A stretch of DNA of 64,000 nt from NCBI GenBank assembly GCA_010015745.1, contig ML978188.1, positions 1 through 64,000 on the forward strand. Reading direction: 5' to 3'. Position numbers and translations under genes: made by a program. This document shows positions 43,208 through 54,262 of this stretch, one piece after another; position 1 is the first letter of the stretch; each line of letters opens with the position of its first letter. The stretch is from Setomelanomma holmii. Taxonomy: Eukaryota > Ascomycota > Dothideomycetes > Pleosporales > Phaeosphaeriaceae. The notes beneath the pieces were generated by a model. It had not been told where the DNA came from and ran no database searches. It saw only the letters and a list, made by a program, of their open reading frames with translations.

Positions 43208-44122
43208 ATGGCTTCAGGATACGGACTTGCTGGTGGTATGTATTATCGATCCTTTCTCCAGGAGTTGGGAGGTATTGGAAGTGGGGAGAGGGGCAAAGAC
43301 GGCGACAATGGCACCAAAACCCTCGATCGTGGACTAGATGCGACACCTCGACCGCACGCATGGCTACGCCACCGAACGAATTGCCCGGTTTTGGAATATA
43401 GATTGAGGCATTGGATGATCCGGGCAAATGCGGAGCGATCATATACGTGGCTCGGACTGCACCTGGAATGGGCAGCCACACTCAACGACTCCACATTCAA
43501 TCTCACCTCCAGTACCGGGCCAAATGCTTCTTCCTCCGGGCGGTGAAAGCAATCTACTGCGCCAGAAAGCAGCCGACTCCAAGCTCTCTCGCCCGTGCGA
43601 CCTCCTCCGATCCCGCCGACCCCAAAGGCGCATCTCAAAAACCGCAAAAAGGAAATGTCTAAATGCTAATGCACCCACTTAACAGGCCCCTCACGCTGCT
43701 TCCCCTTCTGGCAAGAAGTCCTCGCGTGCTACGTCACCAACACCAACGCCGAAGACGACAGCGGCAAAGCGAAATGCCAACCCATACTCGAGGACTACTA
43801 TGAGTGCTTGCACCATAAGAAAGAGGTCCGTTATTCCTACGCACCAAATCTTATAACTACTACGAAGTGCCCGCAACCATACCAGTCCTACGCTGCAGCG
43901 TGAATCCTGTACACTTGAGACAATACATCAACTGACACGCATTCCATATAGGCTGCGCGCACCCTCGCCCTCCAGGCCGCCTACCGCAAAGCCGAAGCCA
44001 ACATCAAGCGCGACGACGCGCCCAGCGCGGGCGAGATACGGCGACTAGGTGTGCTGGATGCGCCGCTGGAAGAGAAGAATCTCAAGGCGAGCAAGTGGTT
44101 TCCGCATAAGGAGATTAATTAA
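43208..44122 (+). CDS. Mitochondrial complex I 15-kDa subunit (NDUFS5-like), 112 aa
   Basis: Three exons: 43208-43235, 43686-43825 and 43952-44122 (113 codons, all phases fit). The protein reads MASGYGLAGGPSRCFPFWQE... then CYVTNTNAEDDSGKAKCQPILEDYYECLHHKKE. This holds the four cysteines of a twin-CX9C (CHCH) fold: C..CYV spaced as in NDUFS5 and C-QPILEDYYE-C exactly CX9C. The C-terminal helix is basic (AARTLALQAAYRKAEANIKRDD). In the family the protein sits on the intermembrane-space face of NADH:ubiquinone oxidoreductase and is imported through Mia40. The first intron is 450 bp, nine times the usual size here; the second is 126 bp. No alternative short-intron model restores the conserved GGPSRCFPFW join. 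Confidence 0.88.
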
Positions 44123-44921
44123 GGGCATTGGCTTGGGCGATGGGAAGTGTGTATATCAAGTACTCGGCCGACGACATGTCGGACAGGCTGGACATGCTGG
44201 AATGCAATCGGATGACAAACACGTAATATGCCAGATTTATGTGACATGTCATTGCTTGGTCGAATGTGAATCTAAAAAAAGGCTTGAGTGGAAAGAAAAA
44301 GCTACCTTGGTCGCTACGCGAGCCAATTGCCTAGGCCATGACCTCTAATCATACACGCATCGGCATGGCGCAAACATCAGCGCAATTTCGGCCCAAAACT
44401 CGCTCTACCAAGATTCCTCCCCCCGTGAACTACTCATACGTATACAGGTATCACATTCGCCCGCATCACCCTCACAGTTAGCATATGCATCTTTGGAAGT
44501 ATGGTACTTGAAATCATTTCGATTCGATTCGACTCGCACACTAAAGTATGCCTAAGCAAGCATCCCTTTTCCCATGTACAATACAAGCATCGTAAGTTCG
44601 TCACTGATCTGATCCGACCATGTCCCTCTCTAACGCCGAAGTGAAGATGCCCTTGAAATGCGCCGATACGAAGATACCACCATTTTACTCAAACGGAGAC
44701 AGACAGGAAACACTAAACCAAAAGAAACTGCACCATTGATGGAGACAACGTAGGAGATGTGCCCTTCGTCCTCGAGACATCGTACGCGATGAAACCCATG
44801 GTCTCCGCGGGTAGGATGTCCCGAGATACTTCAAGCGGAATTCACTGAAGCCTGTAACTCACGGCTTGCTCTTCTCATCAAATTGACCAAGTCTCATGCT
44901 GTTAATAAGCGATACCACTTC
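44123..44921. other. Intergenic between convergent genes
   Basis: 800 bp of 3' flanks of the complex I subunit and forkhead genes; no gene seen. Confidence 0.5.
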
Positions 44922-47537
44922 CTAGATATTCGATGGCACGCTGGTGCGCGATGGAGGCGGAGGCGGCGTAGCAGTGTGTGTGATGCCGAGACCTTGCGCT
45001 TGAGCCATGGAGCGGTGGAATGATCCGATTTTCTGGAAGCCCCTGCGGAACTGTTAGCGTTGACGTTATATACATCAGCAACCTGCATGAGACATACTTT
45101 GACAGATCGTAACTCTCCTCCTCGCCCTCAGGCTCTTCCTCAAAGGATGTCAGGCTAGCCCCGCGCACCATGCCGCCATTACCCGCAGGACCGAACCCAT
45201 TGACATTCGAGTTGGAGCGGGAACGCTGAGATCCGATCTCGCGACGGCTGACGGGGCGAGATACCGTGCGGCTTGGGCTGTCAGGTCCGACATCTTCGTC
45301 GTCATCGCCCTTGTTGTCTTCAGCATCTTCGTCCTCAGGCTCTGCTGGATCTTCGTCGTTGAGCATAGGTGGTGAGCTAGGCTGTGCCGGATCATCCAGG
45401 TCATCTTTCTCATCCGGACGCTGGAGCTTGATTGGGCTTAGCTCTAGAGGGCCCTTTGCGGGCGTGCTCGGGAGATCGACAAATTTCCAGAAGGGCGCCG
45501 GACTCGAGAAGTTCATATACTGACTAGGCATCTGAGCGGTACTGGGAGGCGCCAAACGTGGAGCATGACGTGTTACTAGTGGTGTCACAAGAGCGTGATT
45601 CATACGACCTGCGTCCTGATTTCCATTCACGTTCGTGTTGGGATCTGAGTAGAGCGTTGGTGGAGAGTTTGCAGCCTCGCCCTTCAGGCCAGACATCTTG
45701 GACTTGACGGGATCCACCACCGGCGACGATTCGAGATGGCGACTTGGGTCATCAGTCTTGATGTACGTAGGCTCGCGACCTCCCTCGTTCCCATAGACAA
45801 GTCGCTTGGCTGGTGTCACGAAGCTGTGGTGGTCGCGGATATTCGGCGACTGCTTGAAACCTCCATATGGACGTGGGCCGCGATCAGGCGTGTACGACTC
45901 CATTGCCATTGGAACAGATGACAGTGGTGGTGTCGCCGATCGAGGTGGGGATTTGACACGACTCTGATTGCGGTAGTCATTATCCAGTGCACCAACGAGA
46001 CGCTCCGTCGCTTGTGAAGTAGCATCGCGGTGCATGCCAAATGCAGGCGAACTAGGCCCAGACTTGTCGAGCCGATGTCCGATGGATATACCGCCTCCTT
46101 TGCGTGGGTTCAGCATCTGCTTCTTCATGAATTCTTCGCGCTCCGAATCCGCAATCTTCCACTTCATACCCTTGCCAGGTTCGTCGGTCCGTCTCGCGAC
46201 CTTCTCGAATGATTTGTTCAGTGACAGATTGTGCCGAATCGAGTTCTGCCAGCCGGCATTTGTGTACCGGAAGAATGCGTACCGTTGCTTGATCCAATCG
46301 TAAATATTAGACAAGGTCAGCATTCCCTCTTCGCTGTTGATAATGGCCTGTCCAATGAGCTGTGCGTAGCTGTGGGGTGGCTTAATATCCTTGGAGGAGT
46401 CGTGGGCGTAGTCGATATCGTCGTTCGAGTCAAAGACCATACCGCGAGAAAAGGTAGCAGGTGAACCTTCACTGCGGAGCGTGCCGTCGTTGCGCAGGGT
46501 CAGTGGCGTTCCGGGTTGTGGACGACCTGGAGTTGATGTCATCTGGTTGTAGTATGCCTGTGACGACTGCTGCTTGTTTCTTGGGTGCGATGAAGGAGGA
46601 AACGGATCGTAGTGCTCTCGTTTGGGAGTCGGACCGCTCGGGTGTGCATGGTGGTGCGACTTGGGTGGAGGATTGCCATCATGGTCAGATTCAGCTGCGT
46701 CCTCGTTCTTGACCTGCCGCCACAGCATGGGATGGAAATCGTCTTCTTGATTTGCCAGTAAGAAGAGCATTTGAGTGCCCATGATGCCAATGCAGATGCC
46801 TGAGTGCAGTGGCTGCATGTCGCCTTTGGTCAGGCTGCGATCGTCCAGCTTCAGGCCATTGCGGCTGTTCACGATGATGTACCATGTCTGATCAGATGAA
46901 TCGAAGTTGATTTCGGCATGGACGCGGGAGACTTGTCGCTCAGGCCCAAGGTCGATATGAACGCCCCATTGTGACAGATTGTGCTCGCTCAGCGCTGGGC
47001 CAGACAGGTCGGGCTGTGAGGTAGGTGGGCCAGGGCGGGTTGCTGCGTCTGCACGGCCAATGAGAACCCTCGTCTCCTGGACGAAGAAGCACCAGTCGCG
47101 TGCAGCAATCTTGGCGAAGGCGGGAATGTCCTTGCCTGCGTTGCGCCGAGCCTGGAGGTCGTTGGCGTAGTCGATTACGGCGTTGGGCGTGTAGTCGCGA
47201 GGCGTGCGGAGAGACGCGATGACGAGATTCTGGCGCTCTATGGGGTCGCTCGGGTTGTCTGGGTCGCCGCCGTTGGGCAATGTCGTGTTAGAATCGTTGC
47301 TCGCAACCGACTCGGTGATGCGCGTGCGTGGAGGGTCTGCGGTAGCCACGGCATCCTGCGTGCCGTTCAGCTGCACCAGCTGTTAGTCCTCTGCCCATAC
47401 AACATCACTACGGGGCTTCTTACCCGTCTGCGCTTCCGTGAGGGCGTGGCTATCGAGTCTGGCGTGTCTGCATCAGACTGCTGTGCATCGGGCAGTTCTC
47501 GGCGATTGCGCAGGCTCCGTCTACTTGAGGGCGGCAT
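44922..47537 (-). CDS. FHA-forkhead transcription factor (Fkh1/Fkh2 type), 838 aa
   Basis: Three exons: 47537..47424, 47379..45098 and 45042..44922 (839 codons in frame; introns of 44 and 55 bp). The N-terminus is basic (RRSLRNRREL, SRKRRR). An FHA phosphopeptide-binding domain spans about 129-247, with IGRAD, SRVHAEI and NGLKLDDRSL. The forkhead DNA-binding domain spans about 370-464: KPPHSYAQLIGQAI, LTLSNIYDWIKQRYAFFR, GWQNSIRHNLSLNKSFEKV. This pair of domains in this order is the Fkh1/Fkh2 type that in yeasts controls late cell-cycle gene clusters. The C-terminal half is disordered with an acidic stretch (EDEDAEDNKGDDDEDVG). The last exon gives GFQKIGSFHRSMAQAQG, which fixes the final intron. 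Confidence 0.92.
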
Positions 47538-48701
47538 TGTGTGGTTGTGTGTGTTCTCTCTGTGTGCCGGAGGAATGAGAGTCAGCGAGTGTGTGAAAAT
47601 ATTCAAGTATTGGTGGTGCGAGTTCCAGGAGGATGGTCCAGCTTGGGTGGGCGTAGCGTACCCTCTTTCAGACTTTCCACTGCGACTCGAGAATGGGTGG
47701 GCGCAGCTTACTATTCAGGCTGGGTTCCGTTACCTTTTCACTCAGCGCGGCGACTTATTGTAGCCACGGGCAGCTGCAATCCGCGGTCTATACTGGCGCA
47801 GCAGTCGGTGCCCAGGGAGGAGGAGGACAGGGCGACCACGGTAACGGCCGTTAGCTGTTTCGTCGCGTAAACAGAGACGTGGATGGGCTCCGCGATGTCG
47901 ACGACAATACACGCGCTGCTAGTCGGTAGGAGGGGGGTATGATCTCGTGTGCCTTGTCTATCCGATATCGATAGCACAGCGGGACAGACTGGACACCCAG
48001 AGCCGCAGACGTAGTGAGCAGGTAGCGATTGTGGTGTCTAATGAGACCGTGCGCCCGCGTGACTGGCTAGGCGCGTCTTATCCGAACTTTCCCAAACACA
48101 CGCGCGCAACGCAGCCCTGACCATCAGGCAAAGAGCTGCTGCGTGCACGAAATGAAGTGCTACGGCCAGCACATCAAAGTACATGCGTTGACCATGTCTG
48201 TCGACCAGATACACATGTACCACGCGTTGGCTGCAAACAAAGTACCCATGACGCTATGAGCAGTTCGCATGCAGAACCATTGCAGATCGAGTCCATCGGC
48301 TATGCACAGCACATTCGCCGACTCTTCTTTGCAGAAAAGACTTTCTTGCATGGATCGATCAGGACTTCCGCATTGCTAACCCTCGTTTCGACAGCGGAGC
48401 CCCTCTGCGCTTTGTTTGTTGGTCAGCGCGCACATGACCAGGCAAACTCGACGCGTTGTTGACTGTCGACGTCATCAACCGTCCTCGCAGCATTAGTGCG
48501 TTCGTCTCGTCTGAGACCAGCCCACTGCGGGGTTCGCTGTGGTTGACAACCTCGAAGTCACGAAAGGCGTCATGTGTGGAATGTGTATCATCGAAAAACT
48601 TTTCGTGGCATTAAAGATTGATCATTATCTTTAGTCTAACCAATACTGTCTCCACAGTCCATTCCATCAAGTCGTACACATATCTTTCCTCCCAAGAAAA
48701 A
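47538..48701. other. Intergenic, promoter of the forkhead gene
   Basis: 1.16 kb; no gene supported. It contains the 5' region of the forkhead gene and the 3' flank of the beta-glucosidase. Confidence 0.5.
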
Positions 48702-51700
48702 TTACTGATAGTCGCTGGTATCAAGCGAAGCCGTCAATGGCAACTTGCGCGAAGAAGCACCAACATACACCGCCTTAGCAGAGTCAGTGATGACCCAGTT
48801 CTGGGCGGCCGTGTCCCAGTTGGAAATATCACGACGCGTGATATCCGCGTGGAAAGTAGCGCTCTGGCCAGGCTGGATGGAAAGACGGTCAAAGCCGCGA
48901 AGGACAACCTTGGGATCATCCTCACCACCAAGGCTGACGTACAACTGCACAACTTCGTCACCAGCCAGAGTGCCGTTATTGGTGATGGTAGCCTCAACGC
49001 TAAAGAGGACGTCCCACAATTGTGGGTTGCCTCCTGGTGCACCACCAGCGGCGATGCGGGCTTGTGGGCGACCATCGGTTGCACCTGCCGGCCATGTGTA
49101 GTTGAGACCATACTCGGGGTCCATTGAAGCCGTGCGCAGATCGGTAGAGTTGAGGTAGGGATAGATGAAGGTGTTGACATAGGTGATGTCGCTGGGGAAT
49201 TGGTAGTCGGAGGGATTGGTGCTGAAGTTACCCAGAGTTGGGGCAGCCTTGGTCTGGCCCGTTGTCGGTGTGTACGCGCCGGCAGCAACCTTGGTGACCT
49301 TGATGTTGGAGTAGGAGAAGGTCGTGTAGGAGAGACCATAACCGAACTCGTAGATGGGAGTGATGTTCTTCTGGTCAAAAGCGCGATAGTCGATGAAGAC
49401 ACCCTCCTCGAAGTTGTCTTGAGGGCTAGCGCTCCCTGCGGTCGGCTCATAAATGAGATCGGGGCCATACTCAGCAGCGTCGCTGCCGATTGTGAATGGC
49501 AGCTTGCCACCTGGGTTGTATCGGCCGTACAAGATATCAGCAATAGCGTTGCCAGACTCCTGACCAGGAACACCGGCCCAAAGAATAGCAGAGATGTTAG
49601 GGCTGTTGTAGAACGAGTTGACCAGGACCGGACCAACAGAGTGGATGACAACAATAGTATTGTTGCAGTTGGCGGACACATTCTGGATCAATGCATCGCC
49701 GTCTTGCCAGAGTGTGAGGTTGTTGCGGTCGCCCATATTGCCGTCCACGGTGATGTAACCCTCACCGGAGTCGGCGTTGACAAAGACGATTGAGACGCTA
49801 GCCTGCTTAGCCATCGCCTCGATCTGAGTGTAGGCCCAGTTGTCGGTCACAGATGTGATGACTCCGCCATTGTCGCCAACCTGGCGCTTGATGGACTCTA
49901 GAGGAGTGACTAGATAAGGGTAGTCAGCTGTGCCTGAGCCCCAGCCCATGGCCAGTGTGCCATTATCGCAACCATGATCGGGGCAGCCGTTGGGACCGTA
50001 TGCGTTGTCGCCAGCGTCGTCACCGAAAACAGCTGTCCATTTCTCGGTACCCTTCAGCGGGAGAACTCCGTTGTTCTTCAACAGGACGGTGGACATGGCA
50101 GCAGTTCGACGAATGCTTCGGAAGTGGTCCGCGCGAACATCCACGTGTTGATTGATAAGACCATAGCCAGCTTGCCCATAGAAATGTTCGTATCCATAAG
50201 TATCACGAGTCCAGCTGTCGAAGTTGACAGGGACAGATGCGTTGTCGCGACCAACATAATAGTAAGCGGCCATGATACGGGTTGCCGCATCATCAACACG
50301 CCACTCCGGGACAGTTCCGTTGATGATAGAAAGTGTTAGGTTAGGACCCCAGAAAGACAGACCCGAGTTGAAGTCAGTGTCTCCAGGCATGGTCATGTCG
50401 AGACCAGCAAATGTAGAGGCGACACCAGAGTGCTGCGCATCCCAATCCGACATAATAAATCCCTGGAAACCAAGTTCGCCCTTCAGGATATAGTTCTGGA
50501 GGTACGAGTTCTGGCAAGCTTGCGAGTTGTTGATCTTGTTGTAGCTGCACATGATGGAGCCAGTGCCGGCGCGGACAGCGTCAGCAAATGGCCAGAGATA
50601 AAGCTCGTGCAGAGTCTTATCGTCAATGTTGGAGCTGATGGCGTCGACGAAGCTGCCTTCGAATGTTCCCGGTGAGCGGAAATGCTCTTGCTCGTTCATG
50701 ATGTAGTGCTTGGTGCAAGCAATGACACCAGCATCTTGGATACCGCGGACCGTGTCGGCGACCGCAATACCGGAGAGGTATGGGTCAGGAGAGAAGCCTT
50801 CCCAGTTACGCTTCTGGAGTGTTAGAGACATGGCTAACAATAAACATATTGAACACTTACACCACCCTTGGGGTTGCGACCAAGAGGTCCAACCACAGGG
50901 CCGAGCTGTACGTCAACACCCTTGCCGCGGTGCTCCGAACCCATCTGATATCCTCTGCGGTACCACTCACCGCGATCCCAGGCTGCAGCGATAGTGCCAC
51001 CCGCTGGGAAGGCGGAGACATAGTCGGCAAATCGAACACCCAGAGGGCTGTCTTGCATGCAGAGTGCGTCAAAGCCGAGTCTTGGGACAGATCCTACATT
51101 GCCTACACAGTGGTCGCTCTCCCATCCTGTGCCTGTGGTGATGTTGACTTTTTCGAGGAGAGTGAGTTGGCTGACGAATGCCTGTGCCTTAGCATAAGCC
51201 TCACCCCAGTCGCCGAGGCCTTCGATCCATCTGCACAATTGTCAGTGAGCGCTCTTCTGGTTCAACGCATGACCTTAATGAATTCGAAACTGCAGGCATG
51301 AATAAAGGCATTAAGCACCAACGGCCAGCGACACAAAATTGGAGCTTTTTATGCGGATTCGCAAGCGGCGATTGCGGCAGCGTGATTACTTACGGACTCG
51401 GGTAGAATGGCGGGCTCTGGGCGTTGTTCAGAGGACTTGACGAGCCATTAGTGGGCGGAGTTGTGGTGTTAGAATACTAGTAAACAGTCAGCCGAGCCTC
51501 AAAACAAAGCTTCTGGGGATGAATTGTACTGCATGCAAGAATGGGAAGAGCGAGAAGACCAGGTTTGCGATATCTGGTAACATCTCTACAGCTCCGGTAT
51601 GATTGTTGCATGGAGTTGATGTTGTCGTGAATTGTTACGATGGAATGTTTGCACTTACCTGTTGGGCATTGGCCAGGCTGATTGCCGCCAAAAATGCTTG

Positions 51701-51718
51701 TGAACGCCACCGAGCCAT
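48702..51718 (-). CDS. Secreted GH3 beta-glucosidase, 874 aa
   Basis: Four exons: 51718..51659, 51476..51394, 51230..50861 and 50813..48702 (875 codons in frame). Exon 1 is a signal peptide (MARWRSQAFLAAISLANAQQ). The N-terminal TIM-barrel part has GWESDHCVGNVGSVPRLGF, MQDSPLGVRFADYVSAFPAG, NWEGFSPDPYLSG, CTKHYIMNEQE (Lys206-His207) and GFIMSDWDAQHSG with nucleophile Asp294. The second domain begins near AAMSTVLLKNNGVLPL. The fibronectin-III-like end holds GDEVVQLYVSLGGEDDPKVVLRGFDR. The length and order match ascomycete GH3 beta-glucosidases of the A. niger BglA kind, which release glucose from cellobiose and short cello-oligomers. Many N-glycosylation sequons are present. It complements the AA9 LPMO in the same window. 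Confidence 0.93.
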
Positions 51719-54262
51719 GACGTCTGCTGTGCTGTCTAGGAAACGCGGATAGCAACAGAGTCAACAACACCACAGTAATTTATATTACGAGGTGTTCAGG
51801 TTGCGAGGGGCCTGAAAACGCGCATAATTGCAGCGCAAGGAGGGCCATGGCAGCTTTAAGCTCTTTGTCCGCATCCTACAAACGCTACGACATGGTACGG
51901 TAGGGATCAGAGCTTCTCCAAATTTAGCACTCCATTCAAGCTGTTCTTTTGTGGGGATGGCCCGCACTTGGCCCTGCTGATCTTTACCACAGTTCCCTCG
52001 GTGACTCGATCAACCTGTCGGCTTCGTCCTGTGTACGCTACTCCGGAGGCTACGGCTGTTGCTCCGTCATGAACTCCAACCGAAGATTTGCCCGCAGCAG
52101 CATATGAACAGCTCCAAGCCTCCCTCACTGATGGAGAATACGTCACGGAGCTCCACCTCGGTACAATGTTGAGTATTCTCATTCCGTCTCCCTTGAGCTT
52201 GAGGAAGTGACCTGGGTACCCGTGCCGTAAGCTCAACGTTAGGAGACAGGCTTGCACATCGTCATCCGCTGCGGCCAAATCTTGTCGTGCACATAAGCAC
52301 ACACAAAAGCCGCTCCCGAGCGCCACCGACAGCCTTGATGCAAGCCAAGGTCGCGCATTGTGGCGTCTGACAGTGCAACTTCAGGCCGCATTGTTGCGGG
52401 GAATGTCGCACACCGGCGTGCCTTCGCCTGCAGGCTTGCTGCAAACTGAAGTGTCTAGCATACTTCTTGCATGTCGGCCCGTGTGCGATACCGCTGATTA
52501 GTGCGCTGAAGGGCATGACCTTGGACGCTTGCCCGGTTGATGCCAACGGCTGCATGTGTATCCCCTGTTTGACGTTGGCGAAATCTCGGCAGTACTGGAT
52601 GACAAGAAAGTACGCACGGGCTGTGATACCCTTTCTTCCCCGCGGGACTTTTTTCATGACCGTCACACGCTCCTTGTGGAGGTCCCGAGCCGCGCTCCTT
52701 CCAACGAACAATGCGTCCGTCAGCCAAGTTCCAGCCGCATACCGTGCAGTGTGTGTTCGTGGACTACCCCGCTAGGTAGGTAGTACATGTAAACATTCAT
52801 GTCACCTGGCCGACAAGTTGACCTACGGATTGGATGCAAGGTCCAAGCATGTTTTTGCCAGCCACAACCTGGCTCGATCGACCCCAGACTTGAGTTTCTT
52901 CGATCTCAACGTTCCACGAGCCGCATTGCAATGTTCTGGATTCAATCTTATCGCGTAAATAGCCAGACTTTCGCATCACAATGGCATGGTGCTCAGGTCC
53001 AGGTCCAAGATATGCTGCCAAGACCGCAAATCCAAGTACTGCTCAGTACCACCACATCACATCTGCAATTGAACGCACATGATCAATTGTGCCATGTCTT
53101 CGCGCATGAAGGCTTCTCTCTATCCTCCGCCTAATCCGTATGGCTCCAGTCACGGCTTGCGCGGCTTCTTGGCTCGCAATGCGATCCCGCAAGCAAGGCC
53201 TTCCGTCATCTTCCCCTTCGAGGATTGTCATAAGCTGACATGTATGTAGGATGATGCGCGTGCTCGATTAGTCGTAGAGAACACGACCGACGTTCGATTA
53301 CTATATGGTATCCAGACAATCCGAGCTTGACCGCAGAGGTGGTCAGACCACGGAACACCAAGGATGGTCATGGCCAGTGAATTTTCCCAATTTCTTCCCT
53401 CATAGATTTAGTTTCACCCAAATAACAAGAAGTGCAATATGCGACTCTGGGAGAAGATCGCAGAGCTCCGAAGGCAATAGGTAACGTCAGAAAGAGGATT
53501 GGCCTGGAAGATCGCTCCGAGCTGGATCATACATGATGAAGAATCAATATCAGCACGAGAAGCAATTCTGAACATTGTCAATATGCTTTCTCGCTATCGA
53601 ACAGCGATGAAGAGAACACAGCATGACTGTGACGAATTAGGGATTGGCCGAAATACATCCCTCGCGGACAAGGAGTCTCAGCTGTCGAAAGCTGATGGTT
53701 GGTGTGCATGTCTTGATGGACAGAACAAACCATCCGCCCTTTCTTCACCACGCAGTTCTACGCTTTGCCCAAAGAGGTAAGCACGATCCGCGATGCACGG
53801 ACCCTGCGCATCACCGCAGCACCTCTTACCACTTCCTCTTGACCTTAATCGCATCAGCCATGACAGTGAAAGGGCGAGAGAGGACGCAGTGTTGGTATAT
53901 CCAGAGTGCAGCATCGCATCAAACCCAGGTCCGCAGCCATCTCAGCTGAGACGCAGACTCAGTCGCTCAGCCTCGTAGGGTTCTCCAGAGGCATTGATCA
54001 ATCAGCGCCCCTCAATTGTACAACTGACTCCTATCATACGAAAGGAAAAATTTGGCATAGCCCTTTCCATCTCGATATCTGTGGGGTAGTAGATAGCTCT
54101 CCAATAAGGGACTCACGCCGCAAGGCTGCCTGCAGGCGCAAGGCAGCACCGCCTCTTTGAGTCAATGGGTCTGTATTTGAGTCAAACATAAGACTAAGTC
54201 ATCACCTTATAAGTTGTGGTTCTCATTTGCTCTCGTCTCAAGTTCATCGTCAAACAGCAAAT
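51719..54262. other. Intergenic, no gene seen
   Basis: 2.5 kb between divergent genes. A TATAAAT on the minus strand at 51778-51784 lies about 60 nt before the beta-glucosidase ATG. The rest shows only short frames without recognisable domains. The right end is the promoter of the RBR gene at 54263. Confidence 0.5.
54158..54184 (+). promoter_or_regulatory. Two TGAGTCA (AP-1/Gcn4-type bZIP) sites and nearby TATA
   Basis: TGAGTCA at 54158-54164 and again at 54178-54184, exactly 20 bp apart (two helical turns), in near-identical TTGAGTCAA context. A TATAAG follows at about 54209, some 55 nt before the RBR ATG. Such sites bind Gcn4- or Yap-like bZIP proteins. Confidence 0.5.

Noticed and set aside
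43243..43647. Minus-strand frame inside the complex I gene's first intron
   Set aside because: Low-complexity Arg/Ser/Gly translation in a GC-rich intron; no independent support.
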